DNA of 64,000 bases from Burkholderiales bacterium. Lineage in GTDB: Bacteria > Pseudomonadota > Gammaproteobacteria > Burkholderiales > Burkholderiaceae_E. The translations under genes and the position numbers were made by a program. Location: NCBI GenBank assembly GCA_026399835.1, contig JAPLQE010000069.1, positions 62,001 through 126,000 of the forward strand, given 5' to 3'. Below, piece by piece: positions 42,579 to 49,632 of the stretch; the stretch's first letter is position 1, and each line of letters opens with the position of its first letter. The notes under the pieces were generated by a model. That model was not told where the DNA came from, searched no databases, and was given only the letters and a program-made list of their open reading frames with translations.

Positions 42579-42609
42579 TTGCGGGCGCTATATCCGGTGG
42601 GATATAACA
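42579..42609 (+). promoter_or_regulatory. modABC promoter with overlapping ModE-like operator
   Basis: TTGCGG (42579-42584), 18-nt spacer and TATAAC (42603-42608) form a promoter 43 bp before modA. An inverted repeat, CGCTATAT (42586-42593) with ATATAACAG (42602-42610), covers the spacer and the -10. It resembles the TATAT-spacer-ATATA ModE operator known from E. coli. ModE bound to molybdate or tungstate would block the polymerase. Confidence 0.6.
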
Positions 42610-42650
42610 GGCGTGCCGCTTTGTCCCGATGCTCCGGCCCGCCCCGAGTG

Positions 42651-43460
42651 ATGCGCCCGCCCGCTTCCTGCCTCCGCCGCATCCTTGCCGTCCTGAAAGC
42701 GGCAGGGCTGCGTGCGCTGCTCTGCGTTCTGGCGCTCGGCTCGGGGCCGGTCCTCGCCGATCCGGTGGTGTTCGCCGCGGCGAGCCTCAAGGAGGCGCTC
42801 GACGCGGCCTCTGCCGCCTGGGCGAAGCAGTCGGGCGCGCGCGCCTCGATCTCGTACGCGGCCTCGTCCGCGCTCGCGCGCCAGATCGACCAGGGCGCGC
42901 CCGCGGACGTCTTCGTGTCCGCCGACGGGACCTGGACGGCGTGGCTGGAGGGGCGCGGCCGGTTGCGCGCCGGCTCGGTGGCGCCGCTGCTGACCAACCG
43001 GCTCGTGCTCGTCGCGCCCGCAGCCGGCCCGGGGCCGGTGCTGCGGCTCGCGCCCGGCGTGCCGCTGGCGAGCGCGCTGGGCACCGATGGCCGGCTCGCC
43101 GTCGGCGACGTCGCGGCCGTGCCTGCGGGCCGCTACGCGCGAGCGGCGCTGGAGTCGATCGGCGCCTGGCCGTCGGTGTCCGGCCGGCTCGCGCAGTCCG
43201 AGAACGTGCGCGTCGCGCTGACGCTGGTCGCCCGCGGCGAGGCGCCGCTGGGCATCGTCTACGCGACCGACGCGCTCGCCGAACCGAAGGTCCGGGTCGT
43301 CGACACCTTCCCCGAGGCCGCCCATCCGCCGATCGTCTACCCGATCGCGATCGTGGCCGGCACGCGCTCGTCGCGGGCGCAGGGCTACGTCGACTTCCTG
43401 CGCTCGCCGGCCGGCCTGGCGGTGTTCGCGGCGCACGGCTTCGGCCCGGCGCCGCGCTGA
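42651..43460 (+). CDS. modA: Molybdate/tungstate-binding periplasmic protein
   Basis: 269 aa from ATG 42651. The signal peptide ends near VLADPVVFAA, and the mature domain is a ModA-type binding protein: FAAASLKEALDAASAAW, SYAASSALARQIDQGAPADVFVSAD, LVLVAPA, GRYARAALESIG. Ser/Ala-rich oxyanion-binding positions are conserved. It binds molybdate or tungstate for ModBC. With a tungsten-type enzyme operon 4 kb away, either metal is plausible. First gene of modABC; modB follows after 13 bp. Confidence 0.93.
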   Translation: MRPPASCLRRILAVLKAAGLRALLCVLALGSGPVLADPVVFAAASLKEALDAASAAWAKQSGARASISYAASSALARQIDQGAPADVFVSADGTWTAWLEGRGRLRAGSVAPLLTNRLVLVAPAAGPGPVLRLAPGVPLASALGTDGRLAVGDVAAVPAGRYARAALESIGAWPSVSGRLAQSENVRVALTLVARGEAPLGIVYATDALAEPKVRVVDTFPEAAHPPIVYPIAIVAGTRSSRAQGYVDFLRSPAGLAVFAAHGFGPAPR

Positions 43461-43473
43461 GTCCGGACACCGC

Positions 43474-44172
43474 GTGCTCGAGCTGTCTCCCGACGACTGG
43501 GTCGCGTTGCGCCTGAGCGTGAAGGTCGCGCTGGTTGCCACGCTCGGTGCGCTGCCGGTGGCCATCGCGGTGGCGACGCTGCTGGCGCGCGCCCGCTTCC
43601 CGGGCAAGACCCTCGTCGACGCGCTGGTGCACCTGCCGCTGGTGATGCCGCCGGTGGTCACCGGGTACCTGCTGCTGCTGGCGTTCGGCCGGCGCGGCCC
43701 GGTCGGCGAATGGCTCGAGTCCACCTTCGGGCTGGTGCTGTCCTTCCGCTGGACGGGTGCCGCGCTCGCCTGCGCGGTGATGGGCTTTCCGCTGATGGTC
43801 CGCGCGATCCGGCTGTCGATCGAGGCGGTGGACGTGCGGCTCGCCGCGGCCGCGGCCACCCTCGGCGCACCGCCCCTGTGGTCGTACGCGACGGTCACGC
43901 TGCCGCTCGCGCTGCCCGGCGTGCTCGCGGGCGCCGTGCTGTGCTTCGCCAAGGCGCTCGGCGAGTTCGGTGCGACCATCACCTTCGTCTCCAGCATCCC
44001 CGGCGAGACCCGCACGCTGCCTTCGGCGATCTACGCGGCCACCCAGACGCCCGGCGGCGACGCGAGCGCGCTGCGGCTGACGCTGGTCGCCGTCGCGGTG
44101 TCGGTGGCGGCGCTGGCACTCTCGGAGTGGCTCGCGCGGCGGGTGCGGCGCGCGGTCGGAGCGGGCGCGTGA
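43474..44172 (+). CDS. modB: Molybdate ABC transporter permease
   Basis: 232 aa. Five to six membrane helices with the ABC-permease EAA loop (AAAATLGAPPLWSYATVTLPLALPG region). LAFGRRGPVGEW and AKALGEFGATITFVSSIPGETRTLPSAIY are the ModB family segments. Its stop overlaps the modC start (GTGA). Inner-membrane channel for molybdate/tungstate. Confidence 0.95.
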   Translation: MLELSPDDWVALRLSVKVALVATLGALPVAIAVATLLARARFPGKTLVDALVHLPLVMPPVVTGYLLLLAFGRRGPVGEWLESTFGLVLSFRWTGAALACAVMGFPLMVRAIRLSIEAVDVRLAAAAATLGAPPLWSYATVTLPLALPGVLAGAVLCFAKALGEFGATITFVSSIPGETRTLPSAIYAATQTPGGDASALRLTLVAVAVSVAALALSEWLARRVRRAVGAGA

Positions 44173-45263
44173 TCGAGGTCGACGTGCGTCTGGCGCGGGG
44201 CGATTTCCGCCTCGCCTGCGCGTTCCGCTCCGACACCGGCGCGCTCGCGCTGTTCGGCCGCTCGGGCTCGGGCAAGTCGACGGTGCTCGGCCTGGTCGCC
44301 GGGCTGCTGCGTCCCGACGTCGGCCGCGTCGTCGTCGACGGCCGCACGCTGGTCGACGTCGAGCGGGGCGTGTTCGTGCCGCCGCACCGGCGCGGCGTCG
44401 GCGTGGTGTTCCAGGACGCGCTGCTCTTTCCGCACCTGAGCGTGCGCGCGAACCTCGGCTACGGCAGGCGCTTCTCGCGCCAGGATGCGCGCCCGGTCGA
44501 TGCCGACGCCGTCATCTCGATGCTCGGCATCGGCCACCTGCTCGACCGGCGTCCCGCCGGCCTGTCGGGCGGCGAGCGCCAGCGTGTCGCGATCGGCCGC
44601 GCGCTGCTCGCCGGCCCGCGGGTGCTGCTGCTCGATGAGCCGCTCTCCGCGCTCGACTTCGAGCGGCGGCGCGAGATCATGCCGTACGTCGAGCGGCTGC
44701 GCGACGAGCTCCGCTGGCCGCTGGTCTACGTCTCGCATGCGGTCGACGAGGTCGCCCGGATCGCCCGCGAGGTGGTGGTGCTCGAGGACGGGGCAGTGAT
44801 CGCGACCGGTGCGCCGGGCGAGGTGCTCGCGCCCGGCGGCGTGTCGGCCGGGTTCGGCGCGGTGTCGGTGATCGAGGCGCGGGTCGGCGCCTTCGATGCG
44901 TTGTACGGGCTGACCGCGCTCGAGCATCCGGCGGGACCGATCAGCGTGCCGGGGCAGGTCGGGCGACCGGGCGACGTGCACCGGCTGCTGGTCCGCGCCA
45001 CCGACGTCGCGCTCGCCGTGCAGCGGCCGCGCGACGTCAGCTTCCGCACGGTGCTGCTCGGCACGATCCGCTCGATCGCCGTCGAGGACGGCCCGACCGC
45101 GCGGGTCGACATCGCGCTGCGCGGCGAGGGCCGCCTGGTCGCGCTGGTCACGCGCCGCGCGATCGACGAGCTGGGTCTGGATGCGGGCGACGAGGTGTTC
45201 GCGATGCTCAAGGCCACGGCGCTCGACGAGCGCGCGACGGCGTACGCGCCGCGGGTGCGCTGA
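44169..45263 (+). CDS. modC: Molybdate ABC transporter ATPase
   Basis: 364 aa from GTG 44169, overlapping modB. Walker A GRSGSGKST at residues 30-38, Q-loop VFQDALLFPHLSV, signature LSGGERQRVAIGRALL, Walker B LLLDEPLSALD and H-loop SHAVDE. The C-terminal about 130 residues hold a Mop/TOBE-type oxyanion-binding region (RSIAVEDGPTARVDIAL, FAMLKATALDE). In ModC that region can trans-inhibit transport when the metal is plentiful. Convergent with the ModE-like regulator gene. Confidence 0.95.
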   Translation: MIEVDVRLARGDFRLACAFRSDTGALALFGRSGSGKSTVLGLVAGLLRPDVGRVVVDGRTLVDVERGVFVPPHRRGVGVVFQDALLFPHLSVRANLGYGRRFSRQDARPVDADAVISMLGIGHLLDRRPAGLSGGERQRVAIGRALLAGPRVLLLDEPLSALDFERRREIMPYVERLRDELRWPLVYVSHAVDEVARIAREVVVLEDGAVIATGAPGEVLAPGGVSAGFGAVSVIEARVGAFDALYGLTALEHPAGPISVPGQVGRPGDVHRLLVRATDVALAVQRPRDVSFRTVLLGTIRSIAVEDGPTARVDIALRGEGRLVALVTRRAIDELGLDAGDEVFAMLKATALDERATAYAPRVR

Positions 45264-45291
45264 GCGGCCCGGGGGGCGGGCGGCGCCTACC

Positions 45292-45741
45292 CTATTCGTC
45301 GGCTTCGTCGGCTTCGTCGGCTTCGTCGCGTCCGACGCGCTTCGTGCGTCCGCCGGCGGCCGCTGCCCCCTCCGACCCCGGGGCCTCGGTCGGCGTCATC
45401 CGCGGCCGCAGCGGGGCGAAGTGGCGATCGATCGCCGCTTCGGTCTCCGCCTCCATCGCCCGGTAGGCGGCGACGAGCGAGCGGCCGAGCCCGCTCAGTG
45501 AGGCGCCTCCGCCGTTCGCGCCTCCCGGGCTCGCATGGACGACCGGCGCGTCGAACATCCGGTTCAGCGAGTCGATCAGGAGCCAGGCCCGCCGGTACGA
45601 CATGTTCATGTCGCGTCCGGCCGCGGCGATCGAGCCGCTGCGCTCGACGGCCTCGAGGAGGGCGATCTTGCCCGGGCCGAGACGGGCGTCGTCGGCGAAG
45701 CGCAGCCTCACGCTGACCGCGGCGGTGTGCTTGGTGCGCAT
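45292..45741 (-). CDS. ModE-like repressor, HTH domain only
   Basis: 149 aa from ATG 45741. The N-terminal winged HTH of ModE type is clear: LRFADDARLGPGKIALLEAVERSGSIAAAGRDMNMSYRRAW region, residues about 12-60. The two molybdate-binding Mop domains of E. coli ModE are absent; the protein ends in an Ala/Gly-rich tail and a DEA repeat. Short ModE proteins occur elsewhere and may rely on a partner or bind metal differently. Convergent with modABC, whose promoter carries a ModE-like operator, so regulation of that operon is the obvious inference. Confidence 0.85.
   Translation of the reverse strand: MRTKHTAAVSVRLRFADDARLGPGKIALLEAVERSGSIAAAGRDMNMSYRRAWLLIDSLNRMFDAPVVHASPGGANGGGASLSGLGRSLVAAYRAMEAETEAAIDRHFAPLRPRMTPTEAPGSEGAAAAGGRTKRVGRDEADEADEADE
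45295..45327 (-). repeat. 9-bp tandem repeat inside modE-like 3' end
   Basis: TTCGTCGGC is repeated three times plus TTCGTC, coding for Asp-Glu-Ala repeats at the C-terminus. Because 9 is a multiple of 3, slippage would change the tail length without a frameshift. Confidence 0.9.
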
Positions 45742-45777
45742 TCCGGAATGATAGACCGCCGTTCCGGGTACCCGGAA
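45739..45777. promoter_or_regulatory. Paired palindromes at the modE-like gene start
   Basis: CATTCCGGAATG (45739-45750) is a perfect 12-bp palindrome that includes the start codon. TTCCGGGTACCCGGAA (45762-45777) is a perfect 16-bp palindrome. They share the CCGGAA half and are 23 bp apart centre to centre, about two helix turns. They may be an operator for this gene. Confidence 0.5.
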
Positions 45778-45779
45778 TG

Positions 45780-45933
45780 CGTCATGGCACCTCAACGCGC
45801 TGCCGATAGGCTCGTCCCTGGCTGTCGGTACGGTCCCCGTGGTGGGGCCCGCCCTTCGGGACGGGTTCACGGATCCGGTCAGCCGACGGTCTCATTCGGC
45901 CGACCGACCCCTCGGGGTGGTCGGCTTTTTCTT
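45780..45933 (+). ncRNA. Candidate small RNA ending in a strong terminator
   Basis: The plus strand between two minus-strand regulator genes ends in a textbook terminator: an outer 7-bp stem (45899-45905 with 45919-45925), an inner ACCC/GGGT stem with one bulged G, and then TTTTTCTT. Upstream are a CCCC-GTGGT-GGGG stem and a CCCG stem closed by a C(TTCG)G tetraloop (about 45850-45866). No plus-strand protein gene ends here apart from modC, 640 bp upstream. The 5' end at about 45780 is a guess. It could be a small RNA, or a distal terminator of modABC read-through. Confidence 0.4.
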
Positions 45934-45944
45934 GTCGTTGCGGA

Positions 45945-47045
45945 TCAGGCCGCGCCGTCCGCGTACCAGGGCAAGGTGCGGCGCAGGGAGCGCACCCGAC
46001 CCGCGTCGTGTGCGTCGTACCCCGGCAGCGACGCCACGGCAGCGCGCCATGCGTCCGATTCGAGTGCCGCGATCACGCTGCGTGCAGCCGCGCCCTCGAG
46101 CGTTTCCCGGGCACACACCAGGAAGTAGTCCTCCACCACCAGCGGCACGAAGTCGATCCCCATTTCCGCAGCCGCGGCCTGGATGCCGAAGCCGACGTCC
46201 GCCTGTCCGGAGGCGACCGCCGCCGCGACCGCGAGGTGGGTGGCCTCGGTCCGGTCGTAGCCGGGCACCGCGCCGGGCGCGATGTCGGCGGCCCGCAGCA
46301 GTTCGTCGAGCAGCGCGCGCGTGCCGGTGCCGATCTCCCGGTTCACGAAGCGCAGCCGGCGCAGCTGGCCGATCGCATGCACCCGTCTCGGATTGCCCGG
46401 CGGCAGCATCAGGCCCTGGGTGCGCCGTCCGACCTGGATCAGCTTCTCGCGGCCGAGCCGCAGGCGCGGCGCGAACGCCCGGTGCAGTGCCGAGCCGCGG
46501 CGCGCCAGCTCGGGACGCGAGCAGGGCAGGTGGATGCCGGCGAACAGGCAGCGCTGCGCGCGCAGGGCGGCCAGCGCCTCCAGGCTGCCCGCGAAGCGCA
46601 GGTCGAAGAGCACGCCGTCGGCCGCCTCGCACAGGGCGCGCAGCCGGGGCAGCGCGAGATCGTGGCTCGCCACGCAGGTCGCGATCGGCACCGCGTCGTC
46701 GAAGGCGACGGTGAGCTCGCGGCCGATCTCCGCCGCGAGGTTCTCGATCTGCGGGGCCAGGCGGGCGCGGATCCGCGTCTCGGCCCACAGCAGCTTCTCG
46801 GCGAAGTCCGAGAGCCGGGCGGCCCGGCCCTTGTCCCAGAGGATCAGCGAGCGGCCGTGCTGCGTCTCCTTGGCCTTCAGATAGCCCCACAGGTGCCGGT
46901 AGGACCAGCCCAGGCGCCGGGCCGCCGCCGCGATCGAGCCTTCCTGCCGCACCGCGCCGAGCACCTCGAAGAACGGGTTGCGCAGCTGCGGCTCGCCGGC
47001 GGCGGCGAGCTCGTAGCCGAGCGTGATCGAGACGATGTCGGACAT
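45945..47045 (-). CDS. ModE-type HTH fused to binding-protein-like domain, regulator
   Basis: 366 aa from ATG 47045. Residues about 20-85 are a ModE/LysR-type winged HTH (FFEVLGAVRQEGSIAAAARRLGWSYRHLWGYLK). From about 130 on the protein resembles a periplasmic binding protein but without a signal peptide (PBP_like family): VAFDDAVPIATCVASHDLALP, RFVNREIGTGTRALLDELL, VASGQADVGFGIQAAAAEMG. Such one-component regulators are thought to sense oxyanions or pterin-type ligands. It is divergent from the aldehyde oxidoreductase operon with 168 bp between them and is its likely regulator. Confidence 0.85.
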   Translation of the reverse strand: MSDIVSITLGYELAAAGEPQLRNPFFEVLGAVRQEGSIAAAARRLGWSYRHLWGYLKAKETQHGRSLILWDKGRAARLSDFAEKLLWAETRIRARLAPQIENLAAEIGRELTVAFDDAVPIATCVASHDLALPRLRALCEAADGVLFDLRFAGSLEALAALRAQRCLFAGIHLPCSRPELARRGSALHRAFAPRLRLGREKLIQVGRRTQGLMLPPGNPRRVHAIGQLRRLRFVNREIGTGTRALLDELLRAADIAPGAVPGYDRTEATHLAVAAAVASGQADVGFGIQAAAAEMGIDFVPLVVEDYFLVCARETLEGAAARSVIAALESDAWRAAVASLPGYDAHDAGRVRSLRRTLPWYADGAA

Positions 47046-47213
47046 GCAGGGGGGACGGATGCCGAGCCTGGGCGGATCATTGTCGCAGGACCGGATGCCG
47101 CCGCCGCCGGGCGCCTCGGCCGCTATGCACCTGCCGCAGTGTCGGGTTATGCTCACGAAGTCATAGGTTGATCGGCTGTGCGCGACGAGCTCGCGCCCTA
47201 ATGGAGGAGACAA

Positions 47214-47690
47214 ATGCAGAAATCCCTGCACATCAACCCGGACAAGTGCACCGGGTGCCTGCAGTGCGAGATGGCCTGTAGTTTCGAGAACTACGGCACC
47301 TTCAACACCGCCAAGTCGCGCATCAAGGTCTTTGATTTCCACCATACCGGCCGCAAGGTGCCGTATACCTGCACGCAGTGCGACGAGGCCTGGTGCCTGC
47401 ACGCCTGCCCGGTCGAGGCCATCAAGATCGACGCCGCCACCGGCGCGAAGATCGTCCTCGAGGATGTGTGCGTGGGCTGCAAGGTCTGCACGATCGCCTG
47501 CCCGTTCGGCACGGTGAACTACGTCGCCGACACCGGCAAGGTCCAGAAGTGCGACCTGTGCGGCGGCGAGCCGGCCTGTGCGGACGCCTGCCCGACCGGC
47601 GCGATCACCTACATCGACGCCAACTGGACCGGTCTCGACCGGATGAAGCAGTGGGCGGACAAGCTGGGCAACCAGCCGTCGGCGGTCTGA
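47214..47690 (+). CDS. aorA: Four-cluster ferredoxin-like subunit of aldehyde oxidoreductase
   Basis: 158 aa with a GGAGGAG ribosome site. Four cysteine groups are visible: CTGCLQCEMAC (residues about 12-22), CTQCDEAWCLHACP, CVGCKVCTIACP and CDLCGGEPACADACP. This is enough for four [4Fe-4S] clusters, arranged like HycB/DmsB-type electron-transfer subunits. In Aromatoleum aromaticum an equivalent protein carries electrons between the tungsten subunit and the FAD subunit. First gene of the operon; aorB follows after 13 bp. Confidence 0.9.
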   Translation: MQKSLHINPDKCTGCLQCEMACSFENYGTFNTAKSRIKVFDFHHTGRKVPYTCTQCDEAWCLHACPVEAIKIDAATGAKIVLEDVCVGCKVCTIACPFGTVNYVADTGKVQKCDLCGGEPACADACPTGAITYIDANWTGLDRMKQWADKLGNQPSAV

Positions 47691-47703
47691 GGAGCACACG
47701 ACC

Positions 47704-49551
47704 ATGGCATGGGCAGGAAAGATCCTCCGAGTGAACCTGACGGCCGGGACGTGCACGTCCGAGCCGTTGAACATGACCTGGGCCCGGCAGTACCTCGGGC
47801 AGCGCGGCCTCGCGACGAAGTACTTCGTCGAGGAAGTCGACGCCAAGGTCGACCCGCTGTCGGCCGACAACAAGATCATCTGGGCGACCGGCCCGCTCAC
47901 CGGCACGATGGCCTCCACCGGCGGTCGCTATTCGGTGATCACCAAGGGCCCGCTCACCGGCGCCATCGCCTGCTCGAACTCGGGCGGCTACTGGGGTGCC
48001 GAGCTGAAGATGGCCGGCTGGGACATGGTCATCGTCGAGGGGCAGTCGGCCAAGCCGGTCTACCTGTCGATCTCGGACGACAAGGCCGAGCTCAAGGACG
48101 CGGCCCACCTGTGGGGCAAGACCGTCTGGCAGACCGAGGACATCCTCAAAAAGTCGCTTCAGGACCCGCTGGCCCGCGTCTCCTCGATCGGCCGTGCCGG
48201 CGAGAACAAGGTGCTCTACGCCGCCATCGTCAACGACCTGCACCGTGCGGCGGGCCGCTCGGGCGTCGGCGCGGTGGCCGGCAGCAAGCTGCTGAAGGCG
48301 ATCGTCGTGCGCGGCACGAAGGGCGTCGGCAACATCAAGGACCCGAAGGCCTTCATGAAGGTCACGGCCGAGAAGAAGAAGATCCTGCACGACCATCCGG
48401 TGACCGGCCAGGGCCTGCCCACCTACGGCACGCAGGTCCTGATGAACGTCATCAACGAGACCGGCTCGCTGCCGACCCGCAACCACCGCGACTCGCAGTT
48501 CGAGGGCGCGAGCCGGATCGGCGCCGAGGCGATGGCCGAGAAGCGGCCCACCGACGGCAAGTCGCAGCTGGTGACCAATCAGGCCTGCTTCGGCTGCACG
48601 ATCGCCTGCGGACGGATCTCCAAGATCGACGAGACCCACTTCTCCGTGGTCAACAAGCCCGAGTACTGGGGCGCCTCCGGCGGCCTCGAGTACGAGGCGG
48701 CGTGGGCGCTGGGCGCCGCGCCCGGCATCTCCGATCTCGAGGCCCTGCAGTACGCCAACCTGCTGTGCAACGAGGACGGCATGGATCCGATCTCGTTCGG
48801 CGCGACGGTCGGTGCGGTCTTCGAGCTCTACGAGATGGGCGTGCTCAGCAAGGAGCAGGTCGGCATCGAGGCCCCCTTCGGCTCGGCGCAGGCGCTGTGC
48901 AAGCTGGCCGAGATGACCGTCAAGGGCGAGGGCTTCGGCGTCGAGATCGCGCAGGGCAGCAAGCGCCTGACCGCGAAGTACGGCCACCCGGACCTGTCGA
49001 TGTCGGTCAAGGGCCAGGAGTTCCCGGCCTACGACGCGCGCGGCATCCAGGGCATGGGCCTGACCTACGCCACCTCGAACCGCGGTGCCTGCCACCTGCG
49101 CTCGTACACCGTGGCCTCCGAGGTGCTGGGCATTCCGGTCAAGACCGATCCGCTGACCACCGACGGCAAGCCCGAGCTGGTCAAGGCGTTCCAGGACGCC
49201 ACCGCGGCCTTCGACTCCGCCGGCATCTGCGTGTTCACCACCTTCGCGTGGACGACTGCGGACCTCGCGCCCCAGGTGGCTGCCGCCTGTGGCGAGGAGT
49301 TCACGCTCGAGAACCTCACCGAGATCGGCGAGCGGATCTGGAACATGGAGCGGGACTTCAACAACCGCGCCGGCTTCACCCGCAAGGACGACGACCTGCC
49401 CAAGCGCCTGAAGACCGAGCCGGCCAAGACCGGTCCGGCCAAGGGCCTGGTCTCGGGCATCGACAAGATGATCCCCGAGTACTACGCGATCCGTGGCTGG
49501 GACGAGGAAGGCCGGCTCAAGCCGGAGACCCGCGCCCGCCTGGGCCTGTAA
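47704..49551 (+). CDS. aorB: Tungsten-type aldehyde:ferredoxin oxidoreductase
   Basis: 615 aa, normal family length. Oxidises aldehydes to acids with a bis-tungstopterin. The N-terminal domain has GPLTGTMASTGGRYSVITKGPLTG-type pterin-binding segments. The [4Fe-4S] ligands are C295, C298 and C302 (ACFGCTIACGR) plus C509 (AGICVFTTF), matching the CxxCxxxC...C pattern of the Pyrococcus enzyme. It most resembles the Aromatoleum-type AOR, which also reduces acids with hydrogen or NAD. No signal peptide: cytoplasmic. A hairpin follows before the flavoprotein gene. Confidence 0.93.
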   Translation: MAWAGKILRVNLTAGTCTSEPLNMTWARQYLGQRGLATKYFVEEVDAKVDPLSADNKIIWATGPLTGTMASTGGRYSVITKGPLTGAIACSNSGGYWGAELKMAGWDMVIVEGQSAKPVYLSISDDKAELKDAAHLWGKTVWQTEDILKKSLQDPLARVSSIGRAGENKVLYAAIVNDLHRAAGRSGVGAVAGSKLLKAIVVRGTKGVGNIKDPKAFMKVTAEKKKILHDHPVTGQGLPTYGTQVLMNVINETGSLPTRNHRDSQFEGASRIGAEAMAEKRPTDGKSQLVTNQACFGCTIACGRISKIDETHFSVVNKPEYWGASGGLEYEAAWALGAAPGISDLEALQYANLLCNEDGMDPISFGATVGAVFELYEMGVLSKEQVGIEAPFGSAQALCKLAEMTVKGEGFGVEIAQGSKRLTAKYGHPDLSMSVKGQEFPAYDARGIQGMGLTYATSNRGACHLRSYTVASEVLGIPVKTDPLTTDGKPELVKAFQDATAAFDSAGICVFTTFAWTTADLAPQVAAACGEEFTLENLTEIGERIWNMERDFNNRAGFTRKDDDLPKRLKTEPAKTGPAKGLVSGIDKMIPEYYAIRGWDEEGRLKPETRARLGL

Positions 49552-49583
49552 GCGCACCGGACGCGCCCGTCGCGTTCCGCGTT

Positions 49584-49607
49584 CGGGGCGGCCTCTCGGC
49601 CGCCCCG
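49584..49607 (+). terminator. Intercistronic hairpin in aor operon
   Basis: A 10-bp perfect stem (49584-49593 with 49598-49607, 4-nt loop) is followed by a moderately T-rich GTTCGTTTCC, between aorB and the flavoprotein gene. Probably an attenuator that lowers expression of the distal genes. Confidence 0.55.
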
Positions 49608-49632
49608 TTCGTTTCCACGAGGACCGAGACCC

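Noticed and set aside
45780-46128. A plus-strand protein frame starting at 45784
   Set aside because: It would be translated through a strong terminator and continue as the mirror of the HTH-PBP regulator gene.
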